From Vreelandella halophila (GTDB lineage Bacteria > Pseudomonadota > Gammaproteobacteria > Pseudomonadales > Oleiphilaceae), in assembly GCF_009856365.1 (NCBI RefSeq), contig NZ_WMEX01000006.1:62001-126000 (forward strand): a stretch of DNA of 64,000 nt. Reading direction: 5' to 3'. How positions within the stretch are numbered: the stretch's first letter is position 1; each line of letters begins with the position of its first letter. Shown here one piece after another: positions 21,284 to 34,098 of the stretch. The notes under the pieces are model-generated. The model worked only from the letters and a program-made list of their open reading frames with translations. It was not told the origin of the DNA and ran no database searches. The position numbers were made by a program, and so were the translations under genes.

Positions 21284-22156
21284 TCAGGAGTTTGCCCGCA
21301 GCCGCTCCAGAAGCGCTGAGGTATCCCAGCGTCCCCCGCCCAGGTTCTGCACGTCTGAGTAGAACTGGTCGACCAGTGCGGCAACGGGCAGGCTGGCGCC
21401 GTTGTTCCGGGCCTCCGCAATGCAGATGCCCAGGTCCTTGCGCATCCAGTCAACTGCAAAGCCGTGGTTGTACTCTCCCTCGATCATGGTCTGGGCGCGG
21501 TTATCCATCTGCCAGGACTGGGCCGCACCGCCACTGATGGCCTGCACAACCGATGCCGGGTCAAGCCCCGCCTCCTCGGCGAAATGAAGCCCTTCCGAGA
21601 GCCCCTGCAGAAGACCGGCGACGGTAATCTGGTTCACCATCTTGGTGAGCTGGCCATGACCCGCTTCCCCCATGTAATGCACGGCCTTGCCGTAGCAGTT
21701 GAGCACGGGCAGGGCCCGGTCGAAGGCGCCACGTTCGCCACCGCACATGATGGTCAGCTGGGCGTTTTCGGCACCCTTCTGGCCGCCGGAGACCGGCGCG
21801 TCCACCCAGCTGTGCCCGGCCTTGGCCGCCTGTTCCGCCAGTTCCCGGGTAACACTGGCTGACGCCGTGGTGTGGTCGATCAGAAGCGCGCCCTCAGGAG
21901 CATTAGCAATGATGCCGTACTCGCCGGTGTAGAGCGCTCTCAGATCCGGATCCGCCCCCACGCAGGTAACGACGGCATCCGCATCCACCACGGCCTGCCA
22001 AATACCTTCTGCGGTCTCGCCGGGGTAGCAGCGGGCCCAGTCCTGTGCCTTTTCTTCCGTGCGGTTGTAGACCCGCACACTGAATCCGTCATGCCGGGCC
22101 AGGTGCCCGGCCATGGGAAAACCCATGACCCCGAGTCCAATGAAAGCAATCTGCAT
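21284..22156 (-). CDS. 3-hydroxyisobutyrate dehydrogenase-like NAD(P)-dependent oxidoreductase
   Basis: A 290-residue beta-hydroxyacid dehydrogenase. The N-terminal FIGLGVMGFPMAGHL is the Rossmann signature. DAPVSGGQKGAENAQLTIMCGG is the substrate-binding block. The catalytic Lys is in GHGQLTKMVNQ. The family oxidises 3-hydroxyisobutyrate, tartronate semialdehyde, glyoxylate-type and related acids, and the exact substrate is not readable here. It lies downstream of gltA on the same strand but beyond the gltA terminator. Confidence 0.88.
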   Translation of the reverse strand: MQIAFIGLGVMGFPMAGHLARHDGFSVRVYNRTEEKAQDWARCYPGETAEGIWQAVVDADAVVTCVGADPDLRALYTGEYGIIANAPEGALLIDHTTASASVTRELAEQAAKAGHSWVDAPVSGGQKGAENAQLTIMCGGERGAFDRALPVLNCYGKAVHYMGEAGHGQLTKMVNQITVAGLLQGLSEGLHFAEEAGLDPASVVQAISGGAAQSWQMDNRAQTMIEGEYNHGFAVDWMRKDLGICIAEARNNGASLPVAALVDQFYSDVQNLGGGRWDTSALLERLRANS

Positions 22157-22182
22157 GGGACGCTGCCTCCTCCTGCATCCTG

Positions 22183-22214
22183 AAACGAGAAAACCCGCTC
22201 GGGAGCGGGTTTTC
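22183..22214 (-). terminator. Terminator of gltA
   Basis: A 12-bp perfect stem GAAAACCCGCTC/GAGCGGGTTTTC with a 2-nt loop. Read on the minus strand the last arm supplies a TTTT run followed by TCGTTTC. It sits 11 bp past the gltA stop. Confidence 0.85.
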
Positions 22215-22224
22215 GGGGGTGCTG

Positions 22225-23499
22225 TTACTCGCTGGGATAGTCGCGCTTGGTATAGCCGCTGTAGAGCTGGCGCGGCCGACCGATGCGGTAGTTGCCGCTG
22301 ACCATCTCGTTCCAGTGGGAGAACCAGCCAATCGTGCGCGAGAGCGCGAAGATCACTGTGAACATCGAGGTCGGGATGCCGATGGCCTTGAGGATGATCC
22401 CGGAGTAGAAGTCGACGTTCGGGTAGAGTTTGCGCTCAATGAAGTACTCGTCTTCCAGAGCGATCTGCTCGAGGCGCTGGGCAATCCGAAGCAGCGGGTC
22501 ATTCTCAAGCCCCAGCTCCTGAAGTACCTCGTGGGCGGTGTCGCGCATAACCCGGGCGCGCGGATCAAAGTTCTTGTAGACCCGGTGGCCGAAGCCCATC
22601 AGGCGGAAGGGGTCGTCCTTGTCCTTGGCCCGCTCGACGCAGTGTTCGACGTTGGATTCATCACCGATCTCGTTGAGCATGTTCAGGACCGCCTCATTGG
22701 CACCGCCGTGTGCCGGCCCCCAGAGGGCTGCAATGCCCGCCGCGATGACCGCGAAGGGATTGGCGCCGGTGGAGCCCGCGAGGCGGACCGTTGAGGTGGA
22801 GGCGTTCTGCTCATGGTCCGCGTGCAGGATGAAGATCTTGTCCATGGCCTTGGCCAGGACCGGGTTCACCTTGTATTCCTCACAGGGTACGCCGAACATC
22901 ATGTACAGGAAGTTCTCGGCATAGCCCAGATCGTTGCGCGGATACATGAAGGGCTGGCCGATCGAGTACTTGTAGCACATGGCCGCGATGGTCGGCATCT
23001 TGGCGATCAGACGGTGGGCCGCAACTTCGCGCTCGTGCACGTCGGTAAGGTCCATGGTGTCGTGATAGAAGGCGGAGAGTGCCCCGACCACGCCGACCAT
23101 GATGGCCATCGGGTGCGCGTCGCGGCGGAACCCGTTGAAGAAATGGCTCATCTGGTCGTGGATCATGGTGTGATTGTTGACGGTGCGGCGGAAGCGTTCA
23201 TTTTCTTCGGCGGTGGGGAGTTCGCCGTGGAGCAGCAGGTAACAGACTTCGAGGTAATCGGCGTTGTTGGCCAGCTGCTCGATGGGGTAGCCGCGATGCA
23301 GGAGAACCCCGTTCGCCCCGTCGATGAAGGTGATCTTCGATTCGCACGCGGCGGTGGAAACAAAACCGGGGTCGTAGGTGAACCAGCCTTCCGTGACCAG
23401 ATTTCTCACATCAATCACATCAGGGCCCTGTGTACCGGAATAGACCGGAAGTTCCAGGGTTCGGCCTCCGACCGAAAGCGTTGCTTTCTCGTTGGACAT
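22225..23499 (-). CDS. gltA: Citrate synthase (type II, hexameric class)
   Basis: A 424-residue enzyme that condenses oxaloacetate and acetyl-CoA to citrate. The catalytic residues are in place: His in [15 protein letters not shown], His in GPAHGGANE with MGFGHRVYK, and Asp in YPNVDFYSG. The N-terminal beta-strand domain typical of the NADH-sensitive gram-negative form is present. It is divergent from sdhCDAB, sharing a 387-bp regulatory region. Confidence 0.97.
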   Translation of the reverse strand: MSNEKATLSVGGRTLELPVYSGTQGPDVIDVRNLVTEGWFTYDPGFVSTAACESKITFIDGANGVLLHRGYPIEQLANNADYLEVCYLLLHGELPTAEENERFRRTVNNHTMIHDQMSHFFNGFRRDAHPMAIMVGVVGALSAFYHDTMDLTDVHEREVAAHRLIAKMPTIAAMCYKYSIGQPFMYPRNDLGYAENFLYMMFGVPCEEYKVNPVLAKAMDKIFILHADHEQNASTSTVRLAGSTGANPFAVIAAGIAALWGPAHGGANEAVLNMLNEIGDESNVEHCVERAKDKDDPFRLMGFGHRVYKNFDPRARVMRDTAHEVLQELGLENDPLLRIAQRLEQIALEDEYFIERKLYPNVDFYSGIILKAIGIPTSMFTVIFALSRTIGWFSHWNEMVSGNYRIGRPRQLYSGYTKRDYPSE

Positions 23500-23647
23500 G
23501 GTGTTCTCCTGTCAGTTCAGCAAACCAGTGCTGGAGATGACGCACAGCGAACCCAAGTATCGCAGAAGATTGACCCGGACGTCACGGATCAGGCGTCGGG
23601 GTGGGCCAGTCGGCGGGATCGCTTCTAACGCCTTCGCGGTTCGCGAA

Positions 23648-23675
23648 AATATAGGGCGGTGTTACCAATTGTCAA
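23648..23675 (-). promoter_or_regulatory. gltA promoter
   Basis: On the minus strand, TTGACA (23675-23670), a 16-bp spacer and TATATT (23653-23648): a near-consensus sigma-70 promoter about 150 bp before gltA. Confidence 0.8.
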
Positions 23676-23717
23676 TCTGTCTGTTACCTGCGGGCCGCTG
23701 GAGGTCCTCTTGCCGGT

Positions 23718-23746
23718 TTGTAATCACCGGGGGCAGTCTCTATAAT
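23718..23746 (+). promoter_or_regulatory. sdhCDAB promoter
   Basis: TTGTAA (23718-23723), a 17-bp spacer and a perfect TATAAT (23741-23746). It probably drives the long sdh-suc transcript. Confidence 0.8.
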
Positions 23747-23886
23747 TCCAAGCCCGTAGACGGGAGCCCGCCAGAGACGGCGGTTCTAACCCGCCCGCTG
23801 ATCAGAACGATGATCCACCAACACACTGTGCCCGGCTGTCGGGGCCGACCGACACCGCCCGGCGCACCAGACAGGGGTCAGGAGCC

Positions 23887-24261
23887 GTGACGACCAAACG
23901 ACCGGTTAACCTAGAAATCAGCACCATCCATTTTCCCATTCCCGCCATTGCCTCAATCCTGCATCGAATTAGCGGTATTGTGGCATTCGTCGGGATCGCA
24001 TTCCTTCTCTATGGCCTCGACCAGTCATTGGCCGGTGAGGCCGGGTTCGCGGCCGTGGCGGAGCTCATGACGCACCCGCTGAGCAAGCTGGTGGTCTGGG
24101 GCACGCTATCGGCGCTTGCCTACCATCTGGTGGCGGGTATCCGTCACCTGGTCATGGATATGGGCGTTGGGGAGACGCTTGAGGGCGGTCGACTCAGCAC
24201 CAAGATCACCTTTGTGGTCTCTGCCGTACTGATTGTTCTGCTGGGAGTCTGGATATGGTAA
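23887..24261 (+). CDS. sdhC: Succinate dehydrogenase cytochrome b556 subunit
   Basis: A 124-residue membrane anchor of complex II with three helices. SILHRISGIV is the conserved quinone-site block, and the heme-ligand His lies in AYHLVAGIRHLVMDMG. With SdhD it anchors SdhAB to the inner membrane and passes electrons to ubiquinone. The start is GTG, with AGGGG about 9 nt upstream. The stop overlaps the sdhD start by 7 bp. Confidence 0.95.
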   Translation: MTTKRPVNLEISTIHFPIPAIASILHRISGIVAFVGIAFLLYGLDQSLAGEAGFAAVAELMTHPLSKLVVWGTLSALAYHLVAGIRHLVMDMGVGETLEGGRLSTKITFVVSAVLIVLLGVWIW

Positions 24262-24602
24262 AGAGTGTCACCAACCTCGGGCGCACCGGTGCCTATGACT
24301 GGCTGATGCAGCGCGTATCAGCCGTGGTGCTGGCGCTGTATACCCTGTTTCTGACGGGGTTTGTGCTGGGGTCGTCCGATCTCGATTACGCACAGTGGGC
24401 CGGCCTGTTCGACCAGATGTGGATGCGCATCTTCAGCCTGCTGGCGCTGATCTCGCTGGGTATCCACTCGTGGGTCGGTCTCTGGACGGTCACTACCGAT
24501 TACATCAAGCCGACAGCGCTGCGGTTTGTCATCCAGGCCGGCTGCGGGCTGATCATGTTTATCTACCTCGTCTGGGGTGTCGAGATTCTCTGGGGGCTCT
24601 GA
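24255..24602 (+). CDS. sdhD: Succinate dehydrogenase membrane anchor subunit SdhD
   Basis: A 115-residue three-helix protein. It starts VTNLGRTGAYDWLMQRVSAVVLALYTLFL, and the heme/quinone region ISLGIHSWVGLWTVTTDYIKP matches SdhD. It overlaps sdhC by 7 bp and precedes sdhA by 3 bp, so subunit translation is tightly coupled. Confidence 0.95.
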   Translation: MVKSVTNLGRTGAYDWLMQRVSAVVLALYTLFLTGFVLGSSDLDYAQWAGLFDQMWMRIFSLLALISLGIHSWVGLWTVTTDYIKPTALRFVIQAGCGLIMFIYLVWGVEILWGL

Positions 24603-24605
24603 ATC

Positions 24606-26378
24606 ATGTCCAATCTTAGAACCATGTCGTTTGATGCACTCGTGATCGGTGGTGGCGGTTCCGGTCTGCGGGCCGCGCAGCAGCTGACTCAGTCCGGCAT
24701 CAACACAGCATGCATCTCGAAAGTCTTTCCGACCCGGTCGCATACCGTCTCCGCCCAGGGTGGCATTACCTGTGCCATTGCCAGTGCGGATCCGAACGAT
24801 GACTGGCGTTGGCACATGTATGACACCGTCAAGGGCTCCGACTACATCGGGGATCAGGAAGCCATCGAGTACATGTGTTCCGTCGGCCCGCGTGCCGTCT
24901 ATGAACTGGAGCACATGGGGCTGCCGTTCTCCCGTTTCGAGAATGGCCGTATCTACCAGCGGCCCTTCGGCGGTCAGTCCAAGGAATACGGCAAGGGCGG
25001 TCAGGCGGCGCGCACCTGCGCGGCAGCGGACCGTACCGGCCACGCACTGCTTCACACCCTCTACCAGGCGAACCTGCAGGGCGGCACCACCTTCCTGAAT
25101 GAGTGGTATGCCGTCGATCTGGTGAAGAACCAGGATGGGCAGGTGGTGGGTGTCATCGCCATCGAGATGGAGACTGGCGAAGTCGTCTACATCAAGTCCA
25201 AGGCCACGGTACTGGCAACCGGCGGTGCTGGCCGCATCTACGCCTCCACCACCAACGCCCTGATCAACACCGGTGACGGCGTGGGCATGGCCCTGCGGGC
25301 CGGTATTCCGGTTCAGGATATGGAGATGTGGCAGTTCCACCCCACTGGTATCCATGGTGCGGGCACTCTGGTGACCGAGGGTTGCCGTGGCGAGGGCGGT
25401 TATCTGGTGAATTCGGAGGGCGAGCGCTTCATGGAACGCTATGCCCCGAACGCCAAGGATCTGGCCGGTCGCGACGTTGTGGCCCGGTCCATGGTTCTGG
25501 AGATTCTGGAAGGTCGTGGTTGTGGCCCCAACAAGGACCATGTCTACCTCAAGCTCGACCACCTTGGCGAGGAGACACTGAATCTGCGCCTTCCGGGTAT
25601 CCTGGAGCTTTCCCGGACCTTCGCGCATGCGGATCCGGTGAAGGAGCCGATTCCGGTGGTGCCGACCTGCCACTACATGATGGGCGGCCTGCCGACCAAC
25701 ATCGGCGGTCAGGTGATGACCCAGGACGCCAGTGGCAATGACCAGCCCATTGAAGGGCTCTTTGCCTGCGGTGAGGCGGCCTCGGTATCCGTACACGGTG
25801 CCAACCGCCTGGGCGGCAACTCCCTGCTGGATCTGGTGGTGTTCGGCCGTGCCGCGGGCCTGCAGATCGAAAAGCAGCTGCGCGAGGGCGGCGACGCCAT
25901 GGAGGCGAGTGAAAGCGACATCGAGCGCGCCATGGCGCGTCTGGATCGCCTCAACAGTGGTGAGGGCACCGAGCGTGTCTACGATGTCAAGAAGGAACTC
26001 CAGGACACCATGCAGCTTTACTTCGGGGTTTTCCGCGATGGCGAACCCATGGAGAAAGGCCTCAGAATTCTGGATGAGATCGGCGAAAAGATCCGCAACA
26101 CGAAACTCGAGGACACCAGCAACGCCTTCAACACCGCCCGTGTCGAAGCGCTGGAACTGGAAAACCTCTACGAGGTTGCGTACGCAACGGCGGTATCAGC
26201 CATTGAGCGGCGTGAAAGCCGTGGCGCCCACGCGCGGAACGACTACACCGAGCGTGACGATGAACAGTGGCTGAAGCACTCCATCTACTTCCCGCTTGAA
26301 AAGCGGTTGGGGCAGCGTGAGGTCAACTTTGCGCCGCGCTCGATGGATGCATTCCCGCCGACAGTCCGGAAGTACTAA
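24606..26378 (+). CDS. sdhA: Succinate dehydrogenase flavoprotein subunit
   Basis: A 590-residue catalytic subunit that oxidises succinate to fumarate. The FAD-binding motif is [12 protein letters not shown], and the His that binds FAD covalently is H46 in [17 protein letters not shown] and the active-site Arg/His blocks ([25 protein letters not shown]) are intact. Length is normal. No SdhE flavinylation factor is encoded beside it. Confidence 0.97.
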   Translation: MSNLRTMSFDALVIGGGGSGLRAAQQLTQSGINTACISKVFPTRSHTVSAQGGITCAIASADPNDDWRWHMYDTVKGSDYIGDQEAIEYMCSVGPRAVYELEHMGLPFSRFENGRIYQRPFGGQSKEYGKGGQAARTCAAADRTGHALLHTLYQANLQGGTTFLNEWYAVDLVKNQDGQVVGVIAIEMETGEVVYIKSKATVLATGGAGRIYASTTNALINTGDGVGMALRAGIPVQDMEMWQFHPTGIHGAGTLVTEGCRGEGGYLVNSEGERFMERYAPNAKDLAGRDVVARSMVLEILEGRGCGPNKDHVYLKLDHLGEETLNLRLPGILELSRTFAHADPVKEPIPVVPTCHYMMGGLPTNIGGQVMTQDASGNDQPIEGLFACGEAASVSVHGANRLGGNSLLDLVVFGRAAGLQIEKQLREGGDAMEASESDIERAMARLDRLNSGEGTERVYDVKKELQDTMQLYFGVFRDGEPMEKGLRILDEIGEKIRNTKLEDTSNAFNTARVEALELENLYEVAYATAVSAIERRESRGAHARNDYTERDDEQWLKHSIYFPLEKRLGQREVNFAPRSMDAFPPTVRKY

Positions 26379-26393
26379 TAAAGAGGTGTTGTG

Positions 26394-27098
26394 ATGCTGG
26401 TCAGTCTCTATCGATACAATCCTGAAACGGACAATGTGCCGTACATGCAGGACGTCGAAGTTGAGCTTCCGGAAGGCAAGGATCTGATGGTTCTCGACGT
26501 GCTGCACATGATCAAGGAGGATGATGTCAGTGTGGCATTCCGTCGTTCCTGCCGTGAGGGCGTCTGCGGCTCGGACGGGATGAATATCAACGGCATGAAC
26601 CGGCTGGCGTGCGTCACGCCGGTGTCGGAAGTTGTTAAGAATAACAAGCTGGTACTGCGCCCGCTGCCGGGGCTGCCCGTGGTACGGGACCTGGTGGTGG
26701 ACATGTCGATCTTCTACCAGCAGTACGAGAGGATCCAGCCGTACCTGATCAATGATAATCCGGAGCCCGCCATCGAGCGTCTCCAGTCCCCCGAGGACCG
26801 GGAGAAACTCGACGGGCTCTATGAGTGTATTCTATGCGCCTGCTGCTCAACGGCCTGCCCGTCGTTCTGGTGGAACCCGGACAAGTTCGTTGGCCCTGCT
26901 GGGCTGCTGCAGGCGTATCGTTTTCTGGCGGACAGCCGTGATACGGCGACCGCGGAACGTCTCGATAATCTGGATGACCCGTTCAGTGTATTCCGCTGCC
27001 GCGGGATCATGAACTGTGTGAGTGTCTGCCCCAAAGGACTGAACCCGACACGTGCAATCGGCCATATCCGTACTATGCTGATGCAGCGCACAACCTGA
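26394..27098 (+). CDS. sdhB: Succinate dehydrogenase iron-sulfur subunit
   Basis: A 234-residue electron-transfer subunit. It has the [2Fe-2S] site CREGVCGSDGMNINGMNRLAC, the [4Fe-4S] site CILCACCSTACP and the [3Fe-4S] site CRGIMNC...CPKG. The third Cys of the 2Fe-2S cluster is Asp-substituted (CGSDG), as in E. coli SdhB. A GTG lies one codon upstream; the ATG at 26394 is chosen because AGAGG is 7 nt before it. Confidence 0.96.
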   Translation: MLVSLYRYNPETDNVPYMQDVEVELPEGKDLMVLDVLHMIKEDDVSVAFRRSCREGVCGSDGMNINGMNRLACVTPVSEVVKNNKLVLRPLPGLPVVRDLVVDMSIFYQQYERIQPYLINDNPEPAIERLQSPEDREKLDGLYECILCACCSTACPSFWWNPDKFVGPAGLLQAYRFLADSRDTATAERLDNLDDPFSVFRCRGIMNCVSVCPKGLNPTRAIGHIRTMLMQRTT

Positions 27099-27131
27099 TT
27101 ATTGCGACACAGTTCACGCCAGAAGACGCTC

Positions 27132-27159
27132 AGGGCGGCCCGCAGGCCGCCCTTGGTTA
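27132..27159 (+). terminator. Hairpin between sdhB and sucA
   Basis: A 9-bp stem AGGGCGGCC/GGCCGCCCT with loop CGCA, followed only by TGGTTAAT. Without a proper T tract it may be a partial terminator or an RNA-processing hairpin that sets the sdh:suc ratio. Confidence 0.5.
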
Positions 27160-27265
27160 ATGCGCGTCACGGCAACACCGTGTCGCGCAAGGGCACGCGG
27201 CCGGAGCTCAAAAGGCCAGGGCCGCGTTTGCTGACACGAAGTCCAGTCAGAGGCGAGCGAGTGCC

Positions 27266-30103
27266 ATGCATGAAAGCATAATGGAGCAGCTGTGGCGGAC
27301 GTCCCACCTGCAGGGTGGGAATCTGGCTTACGTTGAGGATCTGTTCGAAACCTACCTCAAGGATCCCAACGGCGTTCCGGAAGAATGGCGGCGTTATTTT
27401 GACCAGCTTCCGGGAATACCAGGCGACCACAGACCCGATGTTCCACACCGAGAAATCCGAGACCAGTTCCGATACATTGCCCAGAACCAGCGCCGTTACT
27501 CTCCCGCCCGGGGCGCTCCCTCTTCCATCTCCAAGGCCGAAGAAAAGCAGGTCCGCGTTCTCCAGCTGATCAATGCCTATCGTTTCCGTGGCCATCAGAA
27601 TGCGGACCTGGATCCCCTTGGGCTGCTGAACCGGCCCAAAGTGAAGGATCTCGATTTCCGCTATCACGAGCTGGATGATGACGATCTGGATGTGGAATAC
27701 CAGACCGGGTCGCTGTTCTTCGGCTCTGAGCGGATGAAGCTGCGGGATATCATCGATGGGCTGGAGCGCACCTACTGCAGTACCGTGGGCGCCGAGTACA
27801 TGCACATTGTGGATACCACGGTGAAGCGTTGGTTCCAGCATCGTCTGGAGAGCGTGAAGTCGCACCCCAACTATGAGACGAAAACCCGGCTGAACCTGCT
27901 GGAGCGGCTCAACGCTTCCGAAGGTCTGGAGAAGTATCTTGGTTCCAAGTACCCGGGGACCAAGCGGTTTGGGCTTGAAGGCGCGGAATCGCTCACACCC
28001 TGTGTCAGCGAGCTCATCCAGCGCGCTGGTTCCTACGGGGCGCGCGAGATTGTCATTGGCATGGCCCACCGGGGCCGGCTCAACATCCTGGTCAATACCC
28101 TCGGGAAGAACCCCAGGGAGCTGTTTGATGAGTTTGACGGCAAGGTGACCATGGACGAGGGCTCAGGGGACGTGAAATACCACCAGGGCTTCTCCTCCAA
28201 CGTGATGACCCCCGGTGGCGAGGTCCACCTGGCGTTGGCCTTCAACCCGTCGCACCTGGAGATCGTGACCCCGGTAGTGAGCGGCTCAGTCCGTGCACGC
28301 CAGGCACGCCGCGAGGATGAGACGGGGCAGCAGGTGCTGCCGATCGCGATCCATGGTGATGCGGCCTTTGCCGGCCAGGGCGTGGTCATGGAGAGCCTCC
28401 AGATGTCCCTGACACGGGGCTTCGGCATTGGCGGCACCGTTCACATCGTGGTCAATAACCAGATCGGGTTCACCACCAGCCATCGCCTGGACGCGCGCTC
28501 AACCGAGTACTGCACCGATGTGGCGAAGATGGTCCAGGCGCCGATCCTGCATGTGAATGGCGATGATCCCGAGGCGGTGCTCTATGTGACCCAGCTCGCC
28601 ATGGATTACCGCAACGAGTTCGGCCAGGACGTGGTCATTGACCTGGTGTGCTACCGCCGGCGCGGCCATAACGAGGCGGATGAGCCTTCCGCCACGCAGC
28701 CGCGGATGTACGAGAAGATCCGGAATCACCCCACGACCCGTGACCTGTATGTGAAGCAGCTCGTCAATGACGGGACCATCCAGGAGCAGGACGCCAAGAA
28801 GCTGTTCGAGGAGTACCGCGATAAGCTGGACAACGGCGACCATGTGGTGGACGCCCTGGTCAAGGAACCCAATACCGATCTCTACGTGGACTGGACACCC
28901 TACCTGGGTCATGAATGGACGGCGCGGTGCAAGACCAGCGTACCCATGAAGACCCTGCAGGCGCTGGGCCGCCGGATCTCGACGGTACCGGAAGGATTCA
29001 CGGTGCAACGCCAGGTCAAGAAGATCATGGAGGACCGCGGCAAGATGACGCAGGGCGCGTTACCGTTGAACTGGGGTTACGCGGAAACGATGGCGTACGC
29101 CACGCTGCTGAACGAGGGGCATCCGATCCGCTTCACCGGCCAGGATTCACGCCGCGGCACCTTCTCGCACCGTCATGCGGTTCTGCACAACCAGAAGGAC
29201 GGCAGCGAATACGTGCCGCTTGAGCACGTCCGGGATGACCAGCCGCGCTTCGAGATCTACGACTCTCTGCTCTCGGAGGCGGCAGCAGTGGGCTTTGAAT
29301 ACGGTTATGCCACGACCACGCCCACAACGCTGACCATCTGGGAAGCGCAGTTCGGTGACTTCGTCAATGGCGCGCAGGTGGTGGTTGACCAGTTTATCAC
29401 CAGTGGTGAGCACAAGTGGGGGCGGCTCTGCGGGCTGACCCTGCTTCTTCCCCATGGCTATGAGGGCCAGGGGCCCGAGCATTCTTCCGCGCGGCTTGAG
29501 CGGTTCCTGCAGCTTTCAGCGGAGCACAACATCCAGGTCTGCGTTCCGACCACGCCGTCCCAGGTGTTCCACATGCTCCGCCGTCAGGTGAAACGGCCTC
29601 TGCGCAAGCCGTTGATCGCGCTGACGCCTAAGAGCCTGCTGCGTCACAAGGAGGCGGTGTCCTCGCTGGACGACCTGTGTGAGGGCACTTTCCGCACAGT
29701 CCTGCCTCCGAAGGAAATGCCGGACCCGCGGAAAGTTAACCGTTTGATCATGTGCAGCGGCAAGGTCTATTACGACCTGCTTGAGAAGCAGCGTTCCGAC
29801 GGGCGGGAAGACACGCTGATCGTGCGGATCGAACAGCTCTATCCGTTCCCGCACGATGATCTGGACGCGGTGCTGGCACCCTATACCGGCATCGAGACCG
29901 CGGTCTGGTGCCAGGAGGAGCCCATGAATCAGGGCGCCTGGTATTCCAGTCAGCACCACATGCGGCATGCACTGGATCGCACCAGGAAGAAGCCGAGACT
30001 GCAGTACGCGGGGCGCAAGGCGTCGGCAGCGCCAGCCTCTGGTTATCCAAGCGTACACGCCCAGGAACAGAAACAACTCGTTGAAGACGCATTCTCCGTC
30101 TGA
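27266..30103 (+). CDS. sucA: 2-oxoglutarate dehydrogenase E1
   Basis: A 945-residue thiamine-diphosphate enzyme that decarboxylates 2-oxoglutarate and transfers the succinyl group to SucB. The N-terminal E2-binding helix is followed by the conserved KQVRVLQLINAYRFRGHQNADLDPLG block (quoted only to locate it at about 90). IGMAHRGRLNIL and HGDAAFAGQGVV form the substrate and thiamine site, and NNQIGFTT follows. Length is normal. It lies 167 bp after sdhB with a hairpin between, and is followed by sucB after 26 bp. Confidence 0.97.
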   Translation: MHESIMEQLWRTSHLQGGNLAYVEDLFETYLKDPNGVPEEWRRYFDQLPGIPGDHRPDVPHREIRDQFRYIAQNQRRYSPARGAPSSISKAEEKQVRVLQLINAYRFRGHQNADLDPLGLLNRPKVKDLDFRYHELDDDDLDVEYQTGSLFFGSERMKLRDIIDGLERTYCSTVGAEYMHIVDTTVKRWFQHRLESVKSHPNYETKTRLNLLERLNASEGLEKYLGSKYPGTKRFGLEGAESLTPCVSELIQRAGSYGAREIVIGMAHRGRLNILVNTLGKNPRELFDEFDGKVTMDEGSGDVKYHQGFSSNVMTPGGEVHLALAFNPSHLEIVTPVVSGSVRARQARREDETGQQVLPIAIHGDAAFAGQGVVMESLQMSLTRGFGIGGTVHIVVNNQIGFTTSHRLDARSTEYCTDVAKMVQAPILHVNGDDPEAVLYVTQLAMDYRNEFGQDVVIDLVCYRRRGHNEADEPSATQPRMYEKIRNHPTTRDLYVKQLVNDGTIQEQDAKKLFEEYRDKLDNGDHVVDALVKEPNTDLYVDWTPYLGHEWTARCKTSVPMKTLQALGRRISTVPEGFTVQRQVKKIMEDRGKMTQGALPLNWGYAETMAYATLLNEGHPIRFTGQDSRRGTFSHRHAVLHNQKDGSEYVPLEHVRDDQPRFEIYDSLLSEAAAVGFEYGYATTTPTTLTIWEAQFGDFVNGAQVVVDQFITSGEHKWGRLCGLTLLLPHGYEGQGPEHSSARLERFLQLSAEHNIQVCVPTTPSQVFHMLRRQVKRPLRKPLIALTPKSLLRHKEAVSSLDDLCEGTFRTVLPPKEMPDPRKVNRLIMCSGKVYYDLLEKQRSDGREDTLIVRIEQLYPFPHDDLDAVLAPYTGIETAVWCQEEPMNQGAWYSSQHHMRHALDRTRKKPRLQYAGRKASAAPASGYPSVHAQEQKQLVEDAFSV

Positions 30104-30129
30104 CGGGTACTGACAAGTAAGGAAGAGCA

Positions 30130-32894
<2,765 letters not shown>

Positions 32895-32928
32895 CCGGCG
32901 CAATCTCCAACACAACAGGTTGTGATCT

Positions 32929-34098
32929 ATGAATCTGCACGAATATCAGAGCAAACAGCTCTTTGGGGAGTACGGCCTGCCCGTCTCCGAGGGCGTGGCC
33001 TGTTCCAACGCTGATGAAGCGGTGGCAGCTGCCGACAAGATCGGCGGTGACGGCTGGGTGGTCAAGGCCCAGGTGCACGCGGGTGGCCGCGGCAAAGCCG
33101 GCGGGGTGAAGCTGGCCAAGTCAAAGGACGAGATCCGTGCCTTTGCCGACCAGTGGCTGGGTGAACGCCTGGTGACCTTCCAGACGGATGAGAAGGGCCA
33201 GCCGGTCAACCGGATCCTGGTCGAGTCCCTGACCGACATCAACCAGGAACTCTATCTGGGCGCGGTCGTGGATCGCGGCTCTCGCCGGATCGTCTTCATG
33301 GCCTCCACCGAGGGTGGTGTCGAGATCGAGAAGGTCGCCGAGGAAACCCCGGAAAAGATCCTCAAGGCAACGGTTGACCCGCTGGTGGGCGCGCAGCCCT
33401 ATCAGGCGCGTGAGCTGGCTTTCGGACTGGGCCTTCAGGGTGACCAGATCAAGCAGTTCACGAAGATCTTCCTGGGGCTGGCTAAGCTGTTTGAGGACAA
33501 GGATCTGGCGCTGATCGAGATCAACCCGCTGGTGATCACCGATCAGGGCAACCTGCACTGCCTGGACGCCAAGGTGGGCGCGGACGACAACGCCATGTAC
33601 CGCCAGAAGCAGCTTGCCGAGATGCGCGACCTCTCCCAGGAGGACGAGCGCGAAGCGCATGCGGCCGAGTGGGACCTCAACTATGTGGCGCTCGATGGCA
33701 ACATCGGCTGCATGGTTAACGGCGCCGGTCTCGCCATGGGCACCATGGACATCATCAAGCACCATGGTGGCCAGCCGGCCAACTTCCTGGACGTCGGCGG
33801 TGGCGCGACCAAGGAGCGCGTGGCCGAGGCGTTCAAGATCATCCTTTCCGATGACACCGTGAAGGCCGTTCTGGTCAATATCTTCGGTGGTATCGTGCGG
33901 TGCGACATGATCGCCGAGGGCATCATGGGTGCGGTTGAAGAGGTGGGCGTTACGGTTCCCGTGGTGGTCCGCCTTGAGGGCAACAACGCCGAGAACGGAC
34001 GCCAGAAGCTGGCGGACAGCGGCCTCAACATCATCGCGGCAAGCAGTCTGACCCAAGCCGCCGAAAAAGTCGTTGCCGCAGCCGGAGGTGAAGCATGA
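32929..34098 (+). CDS. sucC: Succinyl-CoA synthetase beta subunit
   Basis: A 389-residue ATP-grasp subunit. It opens [19 protein letters not shown], followed by the nucleotide-binding [14 protein letters not shown] and the C-terminal [16 protein letters not shown]. With SucD it converts succinyl-CoA to succinate with nucleotide triphosphate formation. It overlaps sucD by ATGA. Confidence 0.97.
   Translation: MNLHEYQSKQLFGEYGLPVSEGVACSNADEAVAAADKIGGDGWVVKAQVHAGGRGKAGGVKLAKSKDEIRAFADQWLGERLVTFQTDEKGQPVNRILVESLTDINQELYLGAVVDRGSRRIVFMASTEGGVEIEKVAEETPEKILKATVDPLVGAQPYQARELAFGLGLQGDQIKQFTKIFLGLAKLFEDKDLALIEINPLVITDQGNLHCLDAKVGADDNAMYRQKQLAEMRDLSQEDEREAHAAEWDLNYVALDGNIGCMVNGAGLAMGTMDIIKHHGGQPANFLDVGGGATKERVAEAFKIILSDDTVKAVLVNIFGGIVRCDMIAEGIMGAVEEVGVTVPVVVRLEGNNAENGRQKLADSGLNIIAASSLTQAAEKVVAAAGGEA

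Larger units (their letters stand above)
23500..23886. other. Divergent gltA/sdhC control region
   Basis: A 387-bp gene-free region with one strong promoter facing each way. An inverted repeat TTCGCG-GTT-CGCGAA at 23633-23647 lies where gltA transcription should begin. The sdh leader (after about 23753) is long (about 130 nt) and GC-rich, and contains a 26-codon open frame (ATG 23810) whose TGA overlaps the sdhC GTG. Confidence 0.6.

Noticed and set aside
23492-23890. 132-codon frame upstream of sdhC
   Set aside because: It crosses both promoters and has no ribosome site or family features; only its last 26 codons are discussed as a possible leader.
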